Source of the DNA: Polytrichum commune
Taxonomy: Eukaryota; Streptophyta; Polytrichopsida; Polytrichales; Polytrichaceae
Assembly (NCBI GenBank): GCA_950295325.1
Contig: OX485807.1
Coordinates: 22,599,666-22,663,665, forward strand
DNA: 64,000 bases
Reading direction: 5' to 3'
Of the stretch, positions 12,203 to 22,781 are shown piece by piece; position 1 is the first letter of the stretch, and every line of letters begins with the position of its first letter. The notes beneath the pieces are model-generated. The model saw only the letters and a program-made list of their open reading frames with translations. It had not been told where the DNA came from and searched no databases. The translations under genes were made by a program, and so were the position numbers.

Positions 12203-13327
12203 TAGTTCCAAGGAATCAATCACTACAATTGTCAAAAACTCCCACTCAAAACCACAACCGATCCTGAATAGAAACCGCAACAGACCATATTGGAGCTCAA
12301 TATTGGCACTACGCACTGGTGACATTTGATGTACATATGAGTGCAAACAAGAGAGCTTCAAAGCTGGCCTGAAGTTGTCAAAAACCTCAAATCTAATTCA
12401 ATATTATGGTTCGAGCATTGAACCCAAGTGCATTTTGGTTGAAATCAGAAACCACATGCATGTGATTCACCCATGAGTTCAAAGACTACCAAGAAGTCCT
12501 TGAATTTGACCCCCAAGGACTGAGGATCTGTCCACCGTTAACTATCGATCTAACCCATTTTGAACCATGCCTCAAGTCTAACTGCAATTCGGTCAAGATC
12601 CTAAACCGAATCCATGCGACTGATGAAAACACACAACCAAGGAGACCTCGGATCTAGCCATCTAACCTTGAATCCGACTAAACACAAACTAAGACCCAAT
12701 CTTCCTTGACATTTCCGATGATGTGCAGGCAGATTGATGCGACTTGACATTGAGCTCAACAATTCAGCTGGAAGTTATAGAAACTAGCCCGAAGCAACCT
12801 TGACTCCGACCCAACACCCCTCCTCTTGGATCCAAGAACCTGCACCTGAGACACAAGATCATGTCGGCTAGGGTCGAATTGAAGGTTAATCTAAGCGCAA
12901 CAGATACTCAAGATTGAACTCAACAAGAGTGGGACTCGTACCCGAAGCAGCCTTGATCATGATCCAAGTTGATGGAATATGAGAACCAAGATTCATTCAG
13001 TCAAGGACCAAATCTGTTCCGGAGGGGGAGAGAGCGATGAAACTCGCCAAAGATGTTACTTTGCGATGCGGTGGAGGAGGAGTCCTCGCATCCACAAGGA
13101 TCCAAGCAACTAGAATGACTTGCAATGCAGCTACTTCGGGAGTGGAGGATCCAATGACGCCACATGCAACACTCGTCGCAATGAAGGTCCATCGCGCTAT
13201 GGCGAGTGAAGCAATATCCGGGTTATTGGCCTCTTCCCGCCCGACTCCAAATGAGGAATACAAGATCAAACCCGTTTTTTGGTGAGGCAAGGGAACCCCA
13301 AATGTGTTTTGGTGCATTCTATACTTA
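12203..13327. other. Intergenic, no gene seen
   Basis: Slightly less AT-rich than its surroundings. The open frame 13037-13285 (+) and its antisense have no recognisable domain. No repeat boundary was found. Confidence 0.4.
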
Positions 13328-13901
13328 GGGCCGGTTTACGCCATGGACCATGAAGTGGGACCATGGAAGATGGCCTTTTCCCATGGTCCGACTTGATGCT
13401 CCAACTTCCATGGTCTGATTTCTTTAAAATATCAATTTACAAAGCCTTTGGGCCCCTCACTAGGTGTAAACCGAATGTGGATCAAGAGGAATGACCATGC
13501 ATTAAAAAGTGAATGTGCTGATATTTTTATATCTGCCTAAAAAAGGTAGTTTAAAAAAAATCAAGTTTGACAATTCTCTTGTCTTCTCTTGTCTTCGTCT
13601 TCTCTTCCCTTAAAAAGAAATTCATCAAGAATTTATTATATCAACATTTCTATGCCATGGGCCTATGTTTTTTTGGTCTACTAGAGCGCCTCTTTTGCCT
13701 CTCTCACCGTAAAACATGTTGGACCATGTCAATGGATAATGTAGGCCTAAGAATATGTCTTTTGGGGACCTCGAACTTCATGATCACTTTGACATTTTTT
13801 CCTTGGTATAAACCGATGCGGTCCTGGGACGAGTTCAACAGCCAATCACATATTTTATAGGGCCTTGGGACAACTTCATGGTCCATGGTGTAAACAATGC
13901 C
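13328..13901. mobile_element. Tourist/Harbinger-like MITE, TTA TSD
   Basis: A 574-bp element. The left end starts GGGCCGGTTTACGCCATGG. The inverted right end starts GGCATTGTTTACACCATGG. Both continue ACCATGAAGT. TTA flanks both sides (13325-13327 and 13902-13904). The 3-bp TTA duplication and GGSC-type tip fit PIF/Harbinger (Tourist) elements. The interior is AT-rich and non-coding. Confidence 0.75.
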
Positions 13902-16900
13902 TTAGGCGGGACCGACATACCCACTGTCAACCCTTGGCCCCGTATCAACCTAAACTGGCCGGCTTCATATTCAATATGAGCCAATTAACGAATAATTATT
14001 GTATCACAAAACGAACCCTATACATACACATTCATCCAACTGGAACAAAATACCACACCCAAAAAAAAAAAAAAAAAAAAATCAAGGAATGAAGCAACCT
14101 CCATATAACTCGCCTACCAAAATGCACTAGCATATAAATGCAAGGTACAATGATCAAACAAAGCATAGCATATGCATTCTACATAGTCATTTTTTTCCAA
14201 AACAAATATAAAAAATGTAAAAAATAGTCCATGGGCTTCAACAACAAAAAGAAATGTGATACATGCAAATGCATAATGAACAATCTAATACACCGAAACA
14301 TAACAGATTTTGGCAAAAATATGAGTTCCATACTCCTATACTATATCAACTGCATAGGCACACAACTCATATAAACACCCAATAGCCAAAGCCAATCCAA
14401 AACCAAATACCAAAGAGTCACTCCCGTCTTACCAAATATAAAATGACCTTGAACAATTAATAATAAAATAAAAAATAACACCCAAAACAATTGAAGCAAC
14501 TTTACAGCATGCCAAGCTAATACTCCCCACAAGTATTGTACCTTACACAACAACACCCAATCGACAAGAAATTGCACACATCCCAATAACCAATGAAACG
14601 CGTATCTCAAATGTAACAAACACTAGAACAAGAAAGTGAACACACAGTTGGGGAGCCAAAATTGAACAACAACAATACCTTTGTAGATATCCTGCCCATA
14701 CAGAACTTTAGAAAAGTGCGTTGAAGGACAAGACATCATCAATCAAGTAAACATTACCTATGGCCATAATATAACCCTACCAAACAATTTCTTTGGAAAC
14801 AAATGTAACAACACCAGAACCAAGGAATATTTTCAAACATTCAATGAACTACAAACAAAAAATGAAAGATTTGTCATATCTCTACTAAAGGCCCCAAAGC
14901 TTTCCTTTGACTAAGCCACGATGAGACCAACCCACAATGAGCCCACAATACAACTCTTCCAAACCCTCACATGCCCCTTTCCGTTAGAATGCTACAATTT
15001 ACCACACCTTGTATTTGATATAATCGGGTCAAATATGAACATGTTTGACTCAAATCCCACATACCAAGTTTCAACAATACGAGCTATATATTGAGCCATA
15101 ATGGCAACAAAAGAAGACACAACCAAGACACTATAAACCATATCCTAATCATAAACCACTGTGAGTAGACCTCCATAAGAGTAGAAATAAAAAAACACCA
15201 AAGACACATACTTTACTAATCACCCCGAGACCATCCCCCCAAACACCATCAAATGCATGCCCTCACCATAATGGCCCAACTAATATAGTGAATCGAATAA
15301 TCAATCATTCATTTATATACAATGGAGAAGGCGGTGGTGGGTGAGGGGGATCACAATATTTGACACAACCTCCCCCAAAAGAAGAAAAAGAAGTCTCCTC
15401 AATATTCTCCTTTAAACCGGGGGATAGTCGGATGTGGGCCCCGTGCCCAATGGCAACCACCATAGCTTGGCAAGGCCAGGGCGGGGTTGAGGTGGCGGGG
15501 CCTAGGGGATAGAGGGGTAAAGGGATAAAGGGATAAAGGGGGGGGGGGGGGGAACGACAAGGGTTTTCTATTTGTTTTTTGAGAAAATGTTCAAAAATGT
15601 TTTTGAAAGACGGTTTTTTCAACAACTAAGATATGCAAGTGTATTCACTTTATTACCTTGATTATGAATCACAAATGACCAAGTAAACTGCAAAATCTCT
15701 TACCACTTTTGGAGCACTAAACAAACCACAAATGTACAAATCACACAACTACTCAAGTCACACAACTATGACATATACATATGGCAACATCTATGGTCCA
15801 CATCAAGTTGCAACAACCATATTAAAGTACTAAGAATTACAAAACACAACACAACCAACCACCACAAAACCACTAACCTTTTCAAATCATGCATACACAC
15901 TACATCCCTCATGCTCATAAATACCATAACATATAACAATAAACCACTAGGAACCCCCCCCCCCCCCACACACACACACACACATCAAGTCCACCTACTA
16001 GGAGGAGGCCACAATATCCAATTTTGCAACAAAGAGAAACCTTTGAGCAATGTAAGGTAAGCAGGTTGATTTCAATTACTCATCTTCAACGGATACCTAT
16101 ATTTGAGTGGTGTGTGGTTTTGGTGTGGATCTAAGAAGGGACACCATAATCATGAGGAAAATGACTAGGGACAAACGGACTCTTAACAAATCACATCGAT
16201 GTTAATAATTAACAACCTAATAACTTGGGTCCCTTTTTCCAGAAGGGGAGGACCATGACAGCCCCACTAGCTAGCTGGGGAATCCAAACCGTTTTATTCT
16301 TTTGCAATATCAACCAGTACACCGTCGACTGTTGGCGAGCCCCATGCAGCACGCATGTGTAACCCCAGTGTCATGTATACAAACAAAACAATACAAAAAT
16401 CGGAACATTGAGTCGCAAATCTCCCGGGTCGGTCGAGTTGTCGGTTTGCCCCTCACGTAGTGAATAATACTCGGATTGAGTATTGCCCATTTTGGGAGGG
16501 CGGCCCAAAACGAGGCAGACACGATTCTCCCCTAATTCCCGGCACTCGGGGTGCATCGAAACCCTAACTTAGTGCTTTTGAGCGATGTTGCCCCACCCCC
16601 ATTCCCATTCATTTTCGCATGAGACCGGTTTCGGGGTGAGGTGTGTTTCCAAAGGGTCACCAACAAGGGCCGGCACATGGGGTGATTGCTTGCTTTTGTA
16701 GGCTAGCGGCTATCATCAGCTGCCTTGTCTCGGGGCTTGTGCGGAATCGGCCACTTACCTCCTTTGCTTGGGTAGCCCACCTATAAGATGGGCGCATTGG
16801 GCCTCAGAACGACCAAGTGCACAAATCTTGGGCGCCTTTTGGACTGTGGCCTGGAGCCGGGTTCATTGTTTAATAAGCTAAGCTACTTGGATCTTTTTAT

Positions 16901-16918
16901 GATGACAAAAGGGCCACG
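13902..16918. other. Intergenic, no gene seen
   Basis: Three kilobases with homopolymers (A run near 14060, G run near 15537, C run near 15955 followed by an AC run to about 15984). Open frames are short and have no recognised motif. Confidence 0.45.
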
Positions 16919-17170
16919 CTCTTACACCCTCACCTCCGTAATGTCGCCCCTTGCAATGCCACTCCCTCCCTTATATCACGAAACCCTAGGAGACGGAGGA
17001 TGCGTGCTCAGTTTAAATCTCCCTCTTCGTTGTCACGTTTCTCTTCTCATATCCACCCCGACCTCCGTAGTGTCAACTTTTGTAATGTCGCTCCCTCTCT
17101 TATATCATGAAACCCTAGGAGACGGATGATGCGCGCTCGGTCTAAATCTCCTTCCTCGTTGTCATGTTAT
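16919..17170. repeat. Tandem duplication, 129-bp period
   Basis: Two successive copies share CTTATATCA, GAAACCCTAGGAGACGGA (first base at 16980 and at 17109) and CTAAATCTCC-like blocks. A related reverse-oriented copy lies near 56985-57110. Parts of the unit read through as protein in one frame, but there is no evidence that it is coding. Confidence 0.65.
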
Positions 17171-19684
17171 CCAATGCGTATGTCTCTAATACATGGACAT
17201 AAGAGGCTTGTTTATGCTTGTTACGTGGATCATGACTACCTTATGACAACTTTGATCATGATGATCATTGAAGCATGCCAAAATAACCCTAAAGGCCGAG
17301 GCATACGTTTTTATTTTGATTTTGATTTTTATCCCAGGCAGTCACCGCTGCCCAACATGACAAGACGATACTAGCATACATGTTCACGTTATAATCTTAT
17401 GATTGTGGATACATAGATGGCTAAACAATTGCCATGAACAATCTCAACTTTACAAAAGTTGCCTTCATTCATACAATGTTTCTATCCATAAGAGGTGTCG
17501 ATTTTTGTTTGATGAGGTTTTGAATTGGATTGAATAGGTTTGGGCTGTTTTGGAGTGATTTTGCTTCGGCTTTTAAGGGTTAAGTTAAAATTAAAAAAAT
17601 CGTCGTCCAAACAAAAGGGGCCATTGCAAAATAAACAATTAAGAATTCAAAGTAAGATAAGTGGGCCAATAATTTGTTCACTTATCTTTGAACATACACG
17701 TTTATTTCAGTAGTGTGTGATAATGTGTGGATATGAGAATGGGTACCAAAAAGCCAAAACATCTTGAAAAGAGATTGGACTACATGCTGAAATTACGTTA
17801 AACCATTCTTAAGGCTCAATAATCAACATCATTGGGGGGGAAAGGGGGGGGGGGGCACTATATGAAGAAGAGAGCCATTGATTTGATAATGGATAAGTTA
17901 AGATATGCATACGAGTTCTAAAAGTTATGATGAGGAAAATCGTTGTTGGCACAAATTGGATCTGCTAAACATCTTGCACCAATTGCGTGTTTCCTTTCCT
18001 ATGAGTGGTGGATAAAGATCTAAAAGTGGCCGTTTAAGAGCCGCTTATTTGAGCTACTTTTGTCATATGAATGTGACCTTGGGTTTTGGGACAAGCGTGG
18101 CTTCATAGGCAAGTTCTTGCCCTACTTGTTTGTCAAGGTCCCCTTTGGAAACTTGATCCATTAGCACTGAGGTATGTAGGCCTTGTGTGGTCACTCTTCT
18201 TAACCTAACACCTATATTTGCGATTTATATGTTCAGTCAAGAATGGGCAACCCGTGAGATAGGACAATGTGCTCATTTTATACATATAAATATAGGTTCA
18301 AAATTCACTACATTGGGGAGAGCCTATGTGATCACTTAACGAGAACAAGAATCTTTATTTTAACTTAGGATTATAACTTCTGTATCTTAGCTGAGAATTT
18401 GGAACTTGACAAGAAAAACTTTGTGATAAGTAACCATGTGAGAGAATTCCCATTCCAATCCAATGGTCCAATTTGTATGTGGAGTTGGAAGTGTCCACAA
18501 TAGAACCACATATTCTATGGGCTTCTCCACCCTAGCTCACCGCTTGGCTTTATAACTACGATGTACAAGTGCTACAACTCTTGAGGGCACCATTGTGGGT
18601 CCTCCATGCTTGATATGGATGGTCAAAGGCTTTGGAAAACATTTGACCTAGGAATTCCAAGGGAAGATAAGGTAGAAAAACTGAAAACGGTGCATGACCA
18701 CTATTGGTGCACTAGACTAAGGGTAGAAAAGTTCTTGTGTGGACCCAAAATCGCTAATTGTAAAAGTGATGGCCCGAAAAGGATGTAGTGATAGGTGGGA
18801 TGTAGTGATTGGCCGATAGGTTTTGTTTCACACCACTTGGGATCACTTTTGGGTGCCATTCGGTTACCCATTTCCTTGTGCATTTGTATGCAAAGTAGGG
18901 TATTTTGATGCTCAAATTACGGAGACGCTACTATATTAGTAGGGGGTTTGACTTACTTGCCTCTTTGAAGAATGTAACCAATTATTTACATAGTCGAAAA
19001 TTATGAAACAACTTGCATTCCTCGTCATTTTCTCTACTCTAGCATAACATTAAGTAACAAACCCGGAATGACCTTCTCAAAAGAGCATCAAACAGGTGCG
19101 TGCCGATTTGATGCTCTTTCAAGAGAAAAGGTGGCACTACCTTTGAGTTTTTCTTAGGCTATTTGTAATCTATTTGGGTAGTTACTTTCAATGCTTAAAA
19201 TTAATTATGTCAGTTTCTAGAACAAACTAATGCGAAGTGGTGGTAAAGGTTTTAATTTAGGCTAAATTATGATCTAAACAAATCTAAATAGCAAAGTAAA
19301 AGTAAAGGGAAAAGTTGGTGAGGTCAAAAAGGTAGTTGCACTTTTTGGAAAAGTCTCCCAATACCCGCACCGGAAAACCTTTTCGATACCTTTTTGAAGG
19401 TACTATTTTTTATCAATTCTCCATTCAATCACCCTTGCTTTGCAAGCTTTTCCCTTCTTGTTGAGGTAATATTGCGAGTACTCCAAGGACACCTTGCTAG
19501 CATTACTACTTAATGTTATGACCTCCGAAAAATGTTGCACAGATTTCAAGCCACTCTTTATAGCCGAAACAACTTATTTTCATCACCATTTTCTGTATTT
19601 CTAACTGAAGCGGTGCACCTCGAAGCTTAAAAAGCTCCACCCATCACACAAGATCTTCATGAAGCAATCTCTATTCTTTGTAAA
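17171..19684. other. Intergenic, no gene seen
   Basis: AT-rich sequence with short open frames only. It contains the dispersed-repeat phrase AAGAGATTGGACTACATG near 17770 and a double G run near 17835-17855. Confidence 0.45.
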
Positions 19685-19886
19685 GTATTGTTGTTTCCCA
19701 AGATCAACCTAATCACCTAAGTCCAAATCTATCACATGCATTAACATTTGGATAGACACTCTATAATATGAGACACTAAATGTTAGTATTGTTGTTTCCC
19801 AAGGTCAACCTAATCACCTAAGTCCAAATCTATCACATGCATTAACATTTGGATAGACACTCTATAATATGAGACACTAAATGTTG
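19685..19886. repeat. Recent 101-bp tandem duplication
   Basis: Two adjacent copies (about 19685-19785 and 19786-19886), running from GTATTGTTGTTTCCCAAG to ACACTAAATGTT, differ at about one base by eye (AAGATC versus AAGGTC). The near-identity implies a recent local duplication. It is non-coding. Confidence 0.9.
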
Positions 19887-20248
19887 CTTCGTTTTAACAT
19901 CAACTCGGACCCTGGGTCGATCCCTTCCCCTCTACGACAATGGAGTTGCAATGGTGATCCCATTGAGATCTATGTAATTTAGTGCTACGAGAGTTTCTAG
20001 GACGCCTCCCGCGGGCAGCCCAATCTTGTACAGCCTTCCCGACTTGTCCTTCCTACCCGACTGGGCCTTCCGTCTGTCCAGACCCATCCACCCCCCCCCC
20101 CCCACCCCAAGTCCTATCTCCGTCATTCTTCCTCTCACGCATCGCAAGAGAATTCCAGAGCTCCTCAGCACCTGTCCAAGGCACCATGTTGCTAGTTTAC
20201 GGTTTGGAATAGCTGTCACTTGTGTCGACGCTATCCTAGTCTCTCGCC

Positions 20249-20569
20249 ATGGAGGTCGACGTTGTGGACCTGGGAGCAAAACATGTCTCCTTCAAGGAAA
20301 AGTTTCATTTTCTAGTAAAGGAGGCGCTGGAGGATCTAGGGGATGGACATGCACCAATTTCCAATTTGCAAGTTTGTGGAGATACATTCGCCCACAATGA
20401 CAGGAAATTTGTTGCACAAGAAAGGTTTAGGGTTAGGGATGTCACTCTCGAAAATTTGCGGGCAAAGTTGCAGATCCCACTCCCTAGCCCTTTGACAGGA
20501 CTGACATTTCTTGGGAGGAGAACATCAACCAGGGACGAGGTAGGAGCAAAAATACATGCAAAGCCATAA
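20249..20569 (+). CDS. Open frame inside Mutator-like element, unrecognised
   Basis: A 106-codon ATG frame whose start (context GCCATGG) lies in the inner part of the left TIR, a typical arrangement for MULE-borne genes. The product is hydrophilic and of mixed composition: FKEKFHFLVKEALEDLGDG near residues 15-33, then a segment around QERFRVRDVTLENLRAKLQ. I do not recognise the family. It could be a captured host gene fragment or the decayed N-terminal part of an element protein. It may splice to the frame at 21170-21424, but I found no decisive junction. Confidence 0.3.
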   Translation: MEVDVVDLGAKHVSFKEKFHFLVKEALEDLGDGHAPISNLQVCGDTFAHNDRKFVAQERFRVRDVTLENLRAKLQIPLPSPLTGLTFLGRRTSTRDEVGAKIHAKP

Positions 20570-21169
20570 TTCCTTAGGACATGATCCAAGATTTTGTTGT
20601 TGGTGAGCAGAGTATGCGAGATTTCCCGTGCGCATTCAATGAGGTTCACAATTTAGGGCACAAGGAAGGTATTGCGAAGAATGCAAAAGCAACTTCTTGC
20701 AAAAGATTAAGTAAGTTGCACCATTTCCTGTCAATTAAGTAACTTGAAGTTTGCATTTTAATGAATAGGGTTAAGGGTTTTAGGGTTTCCCACAATATTA
20801 GACTGTTTTTGTGTACTGTTCTCATGGATTTCTAGTCTATGCAATAGCATCCATTGCGAGTACGGACCAATAGATAGGACAAGTGAGGCGAATAAGGAGG
20901 TGGACAAGATATTTGCGAGCACTTTGAAGTCAAAGCTATCTACAAACCAAAAGAAAGCCAAGAAACGGGTTGAGAAGCAAAAAAGAAGGTCGAGAAGGAA
21001 TCTGTGAAGCAAGGTGCCCTAGATGCCAAGAATACGGAATAACGAAAGAGTAGATTGACACCTCTTGTTTCACCTTTAGTTGTCCCAGCTGTTTCTTCAG
21101 TTTCAAACTTTGATACAAGTTGTCCTACATCTTCTAACGGGAGTATCCTCTAGTATCATACATAACAGG

Positions 21170-21424
21170 ATGGTACAGGTGAAGTTGGCCATGAAGGACT
21201 TGTCAACACTCGGTCGGCTTGTCTTTCCCTCTATGGACACCAGTTCTAAGGATTTTGTTGCGTACTTGGAAGTTATGAGCATATGTAATGGGTTCGAGTC
21301 AATGCAAGTTGAGGCCTCCTCATGGATGAGGATTTGTTTCTGGAACGCATGCTTGGACATGTTGGCTATAGACAAGGAGAATGATCTTTGTCACTTGTGG
21401 TTAAAGGCGTTGAAGGGCAGGTGA
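21170..21424 (+). CDS. Second open frame inside Mutator-like element
   Basis: An 84-codon ATG frame, open further upstream to about 21080. The composition is protein-like, with segments around KDLSTLGRLVFPSMDTSSKD and a Trp/Cys-containing region near RICFWNACLDMLAIDKEND. The family is not recognised. Its position between the TIRs and its orientation match the 20249 frame, so the two could be pieces of one captured or decayed gene. There is no catalytic motif. Confidence 0.25.
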   Translation: MVQVKLAMKDLSTLGRLVFPSMDTSSKDFVAYLEVMSICNGFESMQVEASSWMRICFWNACLDMLAIDKENDLCHLWLKALKGR

Positions 21425-21970
21425 GATAATACACTTGATCGTTCTGCCGAGTTATGCTACTTAGAGAGTCTTTTGACACTCAATATGCGCTAGGGTGATT
21501 GGACTGCATAGGTGATTGGACTACATAGGTGATTGGACAACCGTGCTAGCAAATATGGTATAAATGAGGATGGCGAGGATAAAATGCAGATTTCCGCAAT
21601 GGAAGACGAGTGTGGACCTCCATGGCGAGAGACTAAGACAACGTCGACACAAGTTACAGGTATTTCAAACCATAAACTAACAACATGGTGCCTTGGACAA
21701 GTGCTAAGGAGCTCTAGAGCTTTTCTGTGGCGCGTGGGAGGAAGAATGACGGAGATAGGGCTTGGGGTGGGGGATGGGTGGGGCTAGACGGACGGATGGA
21801 TGGATGACGATTGGATGGACGGAAGGCCGGGTCGGGCACGCATGCTGGATTGGGAAGGAAAGACAGGTCGGGAAGGCTAGACAAGAACGGGCTGCCCAAG
21901 CCTGAATGCTGCCCACGGGAGGCGTCCTAGAAATGCTCGTAGCACTAAATTACAGAGATCCGTCCCATTG

Positions 21971-22387
21971 TTGTTTTCTTCACTTGTCTTCCTAAATCAA
22001 CACTAAATCTAAATGCATGATAAATGGTACATGGTGTGCATTTTTGGTGCCTACTTTAGTGCCTCTCTTTCATAATAGATAGTTAGGAATGCAAACTAAC
22101 ATAATATTATTCAGTTGTTATTAGTTGTTCCATTCGAATAATATTTAGTGATAATGCTTCATCCAATTCTCACTCTTTTTTAAGTTGAATTTATTTACTG
22201 ACGAGCATCCGTAAGGTATAATTTTGACACCTTACATGACATATTCCCAACCCCACCTAACTTGGTCACTCAATTGAATAATGTTATGAAAGTCATCATT
22301 GTAGTATCATCTTTACGGGCTTGGGATAAGCAAGGTCATTCTCTCCTTATTTGTTGGGCTTCCTAATCAAAACTCGATTCATAAGCT
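21971..22387. other. Intergenic, no gene seen
   Basis: AT-rich sequence with no repeat boundary or coding signal found. Confidence 0.45.
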
Positions 22388-22781
22388 CTACACTAAATAT
22401 TGTGTATAGTGGTGTCATATGGTATTTTATGTCGTTGTGATAACTTTTCTAGTGACATTTCTTATGAAGAAGTTTACAAAAAATAGTCATCCCAACTAAC
22501 TTCTAGTTCGTCCAAATGTCAATTATTGAAACAAAATTAAATATAATCTGCAACCTAACATTTTTGTAATGAAATATTGTCATGAATAAATGAATTGTGG
22601 ACGAAGGATCACTTAGTAAGTCACAATAATTGGACCGTTGAAAATCTATATCGTCCAAAATATTGTACAAGGAATGACAAATAATGTGAAGTTTGCATTT
22701 AGTGTCGGTGACACTACACTGCAGTTTACAATTAGTATTGCGCAAGCAAATTGGTGACACTAAATACAATATTTAGTGTAG
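22388..22781. mobile_element. MITE with CTACACTAAATATTGT TIRs
   Basis: A 394-bp element. The left end is CTACACTAAATATTGT and the right end is its exact complement ACAATATTTAGTGTAG. The tips contain TA, so a TA target is possible. The right end also forms the palindrome CACTAAATA-CAA-TATTTAGTG. It is the best-preserved long member of the CACTAAATA family in the window and is non-coding. Confidence 0.75.

Larger units (their letters stand above)
19966..21961. mobile_element. Mutator-like element with about 300-bp TIRs
   Basis: An element of about 2.0 kb. The left TIR (19966 to about 20258) starts AGATCTATGTAATTTAGTG. The inverted right TIR (about 21614-21961) starts GGATCTCTGTAATTTAGTG. Both continue CTACGAG, TTTCTAGGACGCCTCCCG and so on to CTCTCGCCATGGAGGTC. 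The flanks are ATCCCATTG (19957-19965) and GTCCCATTG (21962-21970), a 9-bp TSD with one change. Long TIRs plus a 9-bp TSD are the MULE signature. The right TIR is longer by a GGAC/GGAT-rich insertion near 21785-21845. The interior has open frames but no MULE transposase motif that I recognise, so it is probably non-autonomous and may carry captured sequence. Confidence 0.85.

Noticed and set aside
16788-17129. 113-codon + strand frame
   Set aside because: Much of it reads through the 129-bp tandem duplication, giving the same peptide twice (YHETLGDG). Similar repeats elsewhere are not open.
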